The translations under genes were made by a program, and so were the position numbers. Positions 12,501 through 21,500 of a DNA stretch of 64,000 nt are shown here, one piece after another (position 1 is the stretch's first letter; each line of letters opens with the position of its first letter). The notes beneath the pieces are model-generated. The model was given only the letters and a program-made list of their open reading frames with translations, searched no databases and was not told the DNA's origin. Source of the stretch: Luscinia megarhynchos (Eukaryota > Chordata > Aves > Passeriformes > Turdidae); assembly GCA_034336665.1 (NCBI GenBank), contig CM067569.1, forward strand, positions 5,139,820-5,203,819, in the 5' to 3' direction.

Positions 12501-15500
12501 GAAATTTTAATTGGAGATGTTCTAGAAAGTTTTCAGACAGAAATTTATATAATCAAAAACTACAAACAATGCATAAGACACGTTTCTTCCTCGTATGATG
12601 AAACTTCTCTCAAAATTTCGCTGCTGTCTAGGTTTCACAAAGAGGGGATGTGTCAAATAAATTGCCTTCTAAGATTAGTAACAAAAAATCAATGTGTTTT
12701 GTCCAAATTCCATTTTAAGATACTTTTTTTCCTCAAAGAATGAAGTTGGTCCTCAACATAAAATTCTCAAGAGGATTCACTTGGTAATTGCTTTAACAGG
12801 AATTCTTCTTTTTCAGAGTTCCTATTAGAAAATAACTCTAACAAATACCTTAAGTTCTTAAGTAAGGTAATATGTATAATGATTCAAAACCATGAGAAAT
12901 TACTATCACTAGTATCAATGAAAGAAATTCTTACCAATCATGTTGTCTAAGGAGAGGTCTGGAAGTTTATTCTGGCAGGTTCCTACAGGGATTCCACAGA
13001 AGGAGACTGGGGAATACAGAGGTGATGCACTTGAACTGCTGCAAAAGAAATGGGAACGAGTTCCTCATACAAGGACAATCTCCATCCCCAAGGGACTCAA
13101 CAGCCCCTGCAGCCTTGGCAGCTGTGCCCTGCTGGCTGGGGCAGCTCTGCCATCAGCAAAGAGCAGACACCTACCTGGCTCTTAAAATACTACATTTTTC
13201 CTGACAAAGATGGATGTTTTAGAAATAAGTCTTAAGAATAGAAGAAGTACAAACCAAGAATATTTGGATTCTAAACAGCTTTCCTGGATATGCAGCACAA
13301 GGAATCCATCTAGCACTACTTTTGGGAATACTGAGAATAAAAACACTAAATCTCTGATGAGCAACAAGAGGATCTATGCTGAAAATCTTGTACTACTGAT
13401 AATTAAAAGAATTTTATTTCTTTTATGGCAGTATGTTATTTTCTTTATTCCACAGTACTTTAAAGAGTTATTGCAGCAGAACAGCCCTAATACATTGCCT
13501 GTTCAAAGCACTGTATCACTGAACACAGTATTTGGAGAGACTGCTCCAAATCTAAAATTCTAGAGGCTCTGCATATAAAAATATTGTTTATACCACCACA
13601 TTCCATTCACCTGGCGTGCAAGTCCTATTGCCTAGTGTCAAATTCACATAAATCCAGCAGAAAGCCATTCCCCTACTAAAACTGTAGTTCTTTACAGACT
13701 CATTTGGTCCTGTGAGGAATCCATTCTTAAAGAAAATTATATGGTTTGAAGAAAACCAAATAAGAGGAAAATGCTCCCCCAAAATAAAGTGAATAGTCAT
13801 TCTATGTTTTATTTTCTTAGTACAGACAGTCAGGATGGAACTGCCCTTAAAAAAAAAAAAAAAAAAAAACAAAAGTGAACACATTTCCTGCACTTCCCCA
13901 AAGAAAGGGAACTGATCTGCCTGGATGACACAGTTTGCTCCTCCTCCTTCACTCACATATGTGCAGAGCACATGGAACACTTGCAAGCACAGAGGGATCA
14001 CTGTTGCCTTTAAAATACAATGAAATACTTTGGTAAGGAAAGTAAATCCCGTTACCTGCTGCGCACATTTCTGCCAGAAATGCTGGATTTTAATTCCCAG
14101 ATCATCACCCTGCCATCACTGACTATGAGAGCTGCAGCATTCTCATTCACTGGGCAGCACACCATGCTGAAGGGTCGAACTGTTTTGGTCACTCTGATGG
14201 CATCACACTGACTTCTTAAATCATAAACCAGCTCCTGAACTGGCTCTGGATCTGGAACAGCAACAGCCCAGAGAACAGAGTGAAAAACACGGGATGTGAG
14301 CAATCAGAGGGAAATGTGAAGCATGGCTGAGCACTTGGATTGAAATCCATGTGCTTCCTGTGCAACAATTAGGAAAAGCAATCAAATACAACATACTCTT
14401 GATCTTGCTGTACACAACACAGCTCTGGAAAGTTCTCCAGAATGTAACTTTGCCTTTGTAATTTATGATTCCATATGAATCTTGCAAAACCTAAAACAGT
14501 AACTGTTTCCTAACTGGGCAGAACCTGAATCTGCTCTCCACAATCTGAAACTCCACATTTATTGGTAAACTTGGAACCAGTAATGTAGCTCACTAGAAAT
14601 TAGCAAGCTGCCCAAACCAAAATGAACAAACAAAGCTCACTATGTTTTTCCTTTTTTCCAATCTCCACCATTAGATTTAAAAGACCATTCTTAGTAACAT
14701 TTCATGAGACAAAAAGTTTAATAATTCAGATTTCAATCTAAATTTAAGCCTATATCTTAGGTCTAAAGTAAATTTTTCCAATTGACCAAATTACTTCCAA
14801 AATCTTGTGTTTGCCTAATAAACAGGTTTTTTCTTAAAGATAAAAAGAACACACTAATATTTTATTTAAAACATTATTGTATACTTGACTGTAAACCACT
14901 TACAAATTTAAGTATTACTTAGCAAGAAAAGGATACTCAGGATATTAATATAATCTATTTCAAACTTAATATCAGGGAATTCCAAAACCTTTTGAATTTG
15001 TATTGGGAAAACATAGCATAAATTCAACATATATGAGACAAAACACCAGAAGAGCAAGAGATTCACCATCCAGTATGAGGCATGGTGGTCATTATTGATA
15101 TCAAATTATTAATTAAAATGCATCAAAGCTCATTTCTGGGCATTTTTGATGCCAAACTCACCTGGCTCTTCATTTGGAGTTGCAGTGATGCTGCAGTTGG
15201 ATCTACGAACCCTTAATGTGATACAACCATTTTCATGCAGGCAAAATAACCCATCCCTCTGAAAACAAGGGATTACCTGAGCAGAGAGATGCCAGAGAGA
15301 TGGCTGTTAGACTGCATATTCAAAATCTTACCCTTTGCAAAGGACACTGGCAAGGGAGCCCATAATTCCTGAAGTTTAAATAAACATTAAAAATGTTACC
15401 ATCAAGGCAACACTTTCAGGAGTTTCTACAGCAACAGTATACAATTACAGATACAGTGAATAAAGAAGTCAATTAATTTGTAAAAATAACTGAGAAGTTT

Positions 15501-18500
15501 TGATTGACTTGCTTGCTGCCACAATGATAAAACCCAATCAAATCTTCCTCACCTGTATGAAAGGCACCCCTGTCCTTTCGATGGCAATCACACCCACTGT
15601 CTGATTCACTTCCAAGTCAAGAATCAGAATTTCCCTGGGATACAGTAAGAGCATGTAGTTTCTTTTGGAAGGCAAATATGACAACTGAAGACAGTCATTG
15701 AGTGTTACAGATTCAGCACTGTAAAATCAGACATGAACTTCTATCAGGTTGTGCCAACAAACAGATCAAGTTCAAAATAAAATTAAGTTTCATTTTTTCT
15801 GCAACTTCATTTTTTCAAGTAACCCCTATTTTGATCACAAGGCAGCTGCAGATTTCCATTTATCTGTCAGAGCAGTGCAAAGCATCACTGACTTCCAAAA
15901 ACACATCTGTTGAATTTTGTCTAAATAAGATTACAGAGTAATTTAAAAAATTGCACTTCATCCAAATGGAACAAGTGCAATTCTTGCACATCCCAAATCC
16001 AAAGCAATTCACTTAGGAGCAGTGCTGGCTGCCCTGACATTTACTGGCATTCATGGGAAATTACCCTTAGACACACTGCTTTCTTCAATTTTTATACTGT
16101 TGTGTATATCACCTTACAGGCTTTAACCTAAGTGCTTTGATAAAATCAGGTATACAAAGCACCATCTGAAAAGAAATATTTGCAACCTACCTTGGTTTTT
16201 CATTACTGATTAGGATTTTTACTTTATCAAGGGCCTTTTTGGCCCCTGTAGCAGCAGCCAGCTTGTTGTGAGAAGGACTGGAATGGGGACTGGAGATGTA
16301 AACTTTCTTCCCTGAGCTGGCAGGAGCTTTGGAAGGGGAGAAGTCAGAGATGAACACTATTCCTTCACTGGTGAGCACTGGACCCAGAAAGAGAAATAGC
16401 ACAATTCAGTCTGCAATTCGATTGTGGCATTCCATTTTCATGACATTTTGGTGAGGAGAAATGCTAATAACTTTGGTAATACTGTATCAGACAGAAAACT
16501 CATACTTCTAGACAACCCAAAGAGCCGCAGATGGTCCATTAAAACAAATTAATATCCAAGAAACTCAACTTTTCAAAATTAAGTTTATATTAAAAACTAC
16601 TGCATTATTGGCAGCAGCTCAGTTATTCTCCCACCAACTGTTTTTGATTCACAATGCAAACAGAAGACAGAATACACACTGACTCTATCATCATTTTTTG
16701 TTCTCACTCAGAGCATTACTCAAATAGTCATTAATTCACATTATTTATGTTGCAGCACAAAGCTCAGCTGTACAGCTGAAGTCTTCATAGAAGGTTGACT
16801 GATATGGCAGATAAAAAAATCCCCAAACTACAAAGGCTGACAACTGCACTGTCTCATTAGAGACCAGGAGTGATGAAGCTAAATTCAAGAATAAAGTGGT
16901 GACTCTCCTATTTCTCTCCATTTCTTTCTGCTAAAATTAATAAATCTGCACTACCTCCCCCTTGACATCTGAATCACTTCTGGTACTCATCTCACCCTGA
17001 GTCCTCTAAAATCCTTTCTGTTGAAAATAATATTTATTCTTTGTCTTCTTATCTCACTGGCTTCTCCCTCAGCACCCATCCCTTTACAGCTTTTTACATT
17101 TCACAGAGCTCTCTGTCCTTGGCTTTCTCCAGCTCCCTCTGCACACTTCACACGTCCTTTTGTAAAGTCTCAAACATTTCTTTTCAGATCTTTAAATCTC
17201 TAACTTCTCCACTTATCCCTGCTTTCCCTCTTCCCACATAACAGCACCTTCTGAAATAAGATTCCACATTGGCCAAAGGCTCCCTGTCTTTGTTTTCTGA
17301 CTTCCTATTGGCATTTCTGACATTATTCCCTCCAATCCATTACTTTTATTTCAACATTTACATTCCAGTTTAACAATTTCCTGGTCACACATACCCAGGC
17401 CCCACATATAAACTTACAAGCTAAATGTGAGGGATCAAAGGGGTCAAATGAAAAAGACAGGATATTTTCAGCATAACTTTTCTTCCAAAGTTTGGTGCCT
17501 GTGTCAGCATTCCACAGCACAATATAATTTGGTGGGTGAACTGCAAGCAGTAAATCTCTGGAAGCATCTTGATTCCACAGCCACTGCATGTCTGTCAAAA
17601 GAAATAGGAAAGAAAATTAATATTTGAGATGGTATCAGTTTGGACCCGGACACAAATGACTTCTCCATTCTAAAACCTTTTCATCAGTCTTAAGCTCAAG
17701 AATAAAATGAAACTGAGTGTGACACTCAGCTCTCTCAGAGATGGTAAGAGCTTTCCCTGCTTGTATAGAAAATGAAAGGCTTCCTTTGATCTGAAAACCT
17801 GTAGAAATCTTCAAGTAGAACTTCTTCAAACCCTCAGTGAATCGGCATCAGGAGTAAATAAAACCCAATTTATAATGCACACACAAACAAAATGTAATAT
17901 AACTAAAATGAACTGTAGCCAATAAAACAAATTTTCAATGGTCCAGTAACATATTATAAATGTTCCATTTTCTTTCACAGGATTTATAAAACAGAATAAG
18001 AATAAAAAACAAACAACCTAATTTCATAAGAGGACTTTTCTAGAATAGATTTTAAAAGCCCGCCAGGTATAACATAAGCATCATCACAAATTTTTAAAAT
18101 AGCTGAAATGCCCCAAAAAATCCCAACTCCAGCTGAAGAGCAGGAAGATGTACTTGACATAGTAAATGTTATTATTTCAATCAATAACATTCATAAAAAT
18201 AGATTCTCCCTTTTTGTCACAGGATCTTGGAAAACATCACCATAGTGAATTAAATCTCACAGCACTCCTCTGAGGGACATAAATCTTACACTTACTCATA
18301 AAATGAACAAGTAAACATATAGAGGGCTGGTAATCCCAGCAGGAAAATTCCCTGTCAGAGCTGAGCACAGTTTATAAAAGGCAGGTGATGGATTTGTACA
18401 CAATGCTCCATAAAATAACTCCCATACAAACATCAGGCACTATCATTACCTTGGATGGGCTTTGAATGCTCCTGGATTTCACAGCGAGCTGCTCCTGTTG

Positions 18501-21500
18501 CCACATCCCACACAATGATTTTCCCCGTGGCATCAGCAGAAGCCAAACGTAAGGAATATGGAGAGCCAACATTGTGGTGGTAATTCTCCTTAGCCCATTT
18601 AACCTGAAAATACAGATGGGAATTGGTTAAAGGAGACAAATATATGGCACAGACACCACAGTTCATATTTTTCAGATAATGAACTCAATAAAAAATGCAT
18701 GGTAATAGTTAATGCCAACAGCACCTGTAACATACCTCTAAGCCACCATCACTGTGCAAATTTAAGGCAGGTCAGCACTGTGCTGCATGACTGCATGGCT
18801 GATATTCTCAATTATATAAACCAACAACCCTTGTTCCTGAAGGTAACTACAACAAAATACACTGTGTATAGAGAGAATTCACTCAAATATCTAGAGGAAA
18901 CCAAATGGCAATGTTTATGGTTCTGTGGGGACCCACAAACCTAAACCTACTGACTTCCAAACAAATGAAAGCTGAAAAATTATTTTTATACACATCCTAA
19001 AACATGTAATTTTCCTAATCTGACAAATATATTGTGGTACTGGTGAGAAAGGAAGGTTAGTCTTTAATTTATGTGTTGTCTCATAACAAAACAAAAACAA
19101 GTTATTGCTGACACTTTTTGGTTATTTTCACCACATTGCCGCAACTAATTTCCATGTACCACTTTCCAATTTGGGATTTCAAGCTGCACAGGCTTGTAAA
19201 TTGGCAATACTTATGAGAAATCTGTGTCTTGAAATCTGAAACGCTCTGTTTACAGCTCCCAGATTACAAGGGGATGGATAACACTGACTTCTTCCTTATC
19301 TATCCCACACGGAGTTTTTTTTGCTATCTGCTTTGAAGGTGAACTTCTGCCCCAGGAGAGACTGCAGAAACTAGCATTAAAATAAGGAAACAGAAGAACA
19401 GAATAAAGAAACATTATTGCTAAGCTAATGGGAATTCACCTGCTACAAAAATTCCACCCTGTGAGGTGAACACAGGACTTTGTGCAGATACTGAAAACAT
19501 GACATTTACAAACTGAGGCTGGATTATCATTAGGCACCACTAACTTTGCACCATGAGCCAGATTTACAGCAGCATCCAGAGCCCTGCTGGTCCCTTTGTG
19601 CTGCCCCTCTCAGAGGTGTGAGCAGGACGTGTCTCACAAAGCAGCTGAATAAATTAAACAAACGTGACACGTGCACAGCATACAATCTCTAGCTATAAAC
19701 TCAAAGCATGTTTCTACCAGAATCACAAAGAATTCTTAAGAGACTCTCCTCTACCTACAAATGTGATTTTTGCAATTCCTGCTTCCCCTGCTGTTCAAGA
19801 AAGAACTACCCCTGAGGATATCTGCAGGTGGCTGTGTAACTGTAATTGCAAAAACCTACAAAGCTATTTATTTCTCAGTTAAATGTATATTACTCCAAAG
19901 CAAATTCCAAGTCAGGAAAACATCCTTTCTCAAGGGAGGAGCTGTCACCAAGTTCAAAACCACAAAAAAGGAGATTTTTACATGACCAACCCTAACCAGA
20001 GCCCATGTGGTGCTCCCACACCATGAACCTCTTTCCTCTCTGCAGTCTCACTGACCCAACAAGTCCCCACACAGGACCGGATCTTCTGCTAAAAGATATT
20101 ATTTTGTAACTGTATTACTCATTGTCTACTTGACTTCAAAATACAACATCAGTCAGAAACAGGAACCAGAGGTGACTTTTTTTAAGTTTTCACAATCTAT
20201 ACCACCTCATTTATAAAGCCTAATTATCACTGTTTATTAATGCATCAAAAATGACACAAAGGTCATTTCAATTCTCTCATTCTTGTGATGGATCAAAAAA
20301 CTTCTCTTGTAATTAGGTGTTCTTCCATAAAAGTATGCTTTCAATACTCTAAAATCAGGTATAATCCACTTCATAAAAAGTCATCAGTCCCCCACAAACA
20401 CCTTTTGGACAGTTGGACAACTAAGATGGATCCATTTTCAGGGAAGATATTGCCTATTTCAGACACAGTTACAACAGCCAAAGGGGAGGATGCATTCAAA
20501 GGAAAACAGCAAAATGGACTGCAAAAGGATTATAAAAGAATTGCTTTTTTCTTTGTTTTCTTCATAACAGATGTGGTGTGTTTTGGAATTTTTCAAAAGA
20601 GGCACAGGTTTTTGGGGAGAAGACCCCCAGTGGACTGAGTTTGCTGGTGTGAGCCTCTACTACAAGGAGTTTAAGTCAGACTTACACAGACACTCCAGCT
20701 TATTTATGCTCTTAGCATTTACAAACTCTTCAGAAAAACTAATCTAAGAATTGAAGAAAAATTTTTAAGAGAGGTAAAGGTATCTGCAATGATTGTGGCC
20801 TCAGAACAATTTCTTTTATGCTGCCTATTTCTTAGCATACAAGGTATTTTTTTTTCATTCTTCTACTTCATAAATTAGCTATTTTCTTGCAGTCTACTTC
20901 TGTTCATAAAGCTCCAGGTAGTAGCTTTGAAAAAATAATCTTCTGAATTACTGGACTTCAGCACTTGGTTTCCTATTGAATGTAACCAAAACTCACTAAA
21001 ATGCTATCACTGCATAGATCAAAAAACTAATTTTGCTGTAATTTGTAACTTAAGCTAAATGAAAGTGTTCAAGCAGAAGGCACATTCAACCTTCTTCTTC
21101 TTCTACAAAAAGATCTCACCAAAACTTCTCTACCTAAGAACCCTATTATTCTTTATAAATTATTTACTGCCTTCTAATAAATACAGCATTTGTGCCAAGG
21201 AGCATCAAACACATCTGCCAGCCAAACAACCCTCAAACCCTAAGTGAATCTGCCATAGTCCACAATCAAAGAAATGATCAAGCAAAGAAATATATCCTGT
21301 TCCACCCTCCACCCAAAGTCAAACCCTGCAATTTCAAGACAAGAACCTTCAAAGGGAAGTACAGGTACCCTACACTGCACCCTACAAACGTTTCCAGATA
21401 TTCTATATTTTATATTCTATATTTTCTAGAAAGATACACCATCAACATCAACTCAAATTTCAGCATGCATGATGTGACTCAGCTGCAAAAGAGCTCACAT

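Noticed and set aside
13849..13869. 21-A run as the tail of a retrogene or SINE
   Set aside because: No gene-like or SINE-like body precedes it and no flanking target duplication was found.
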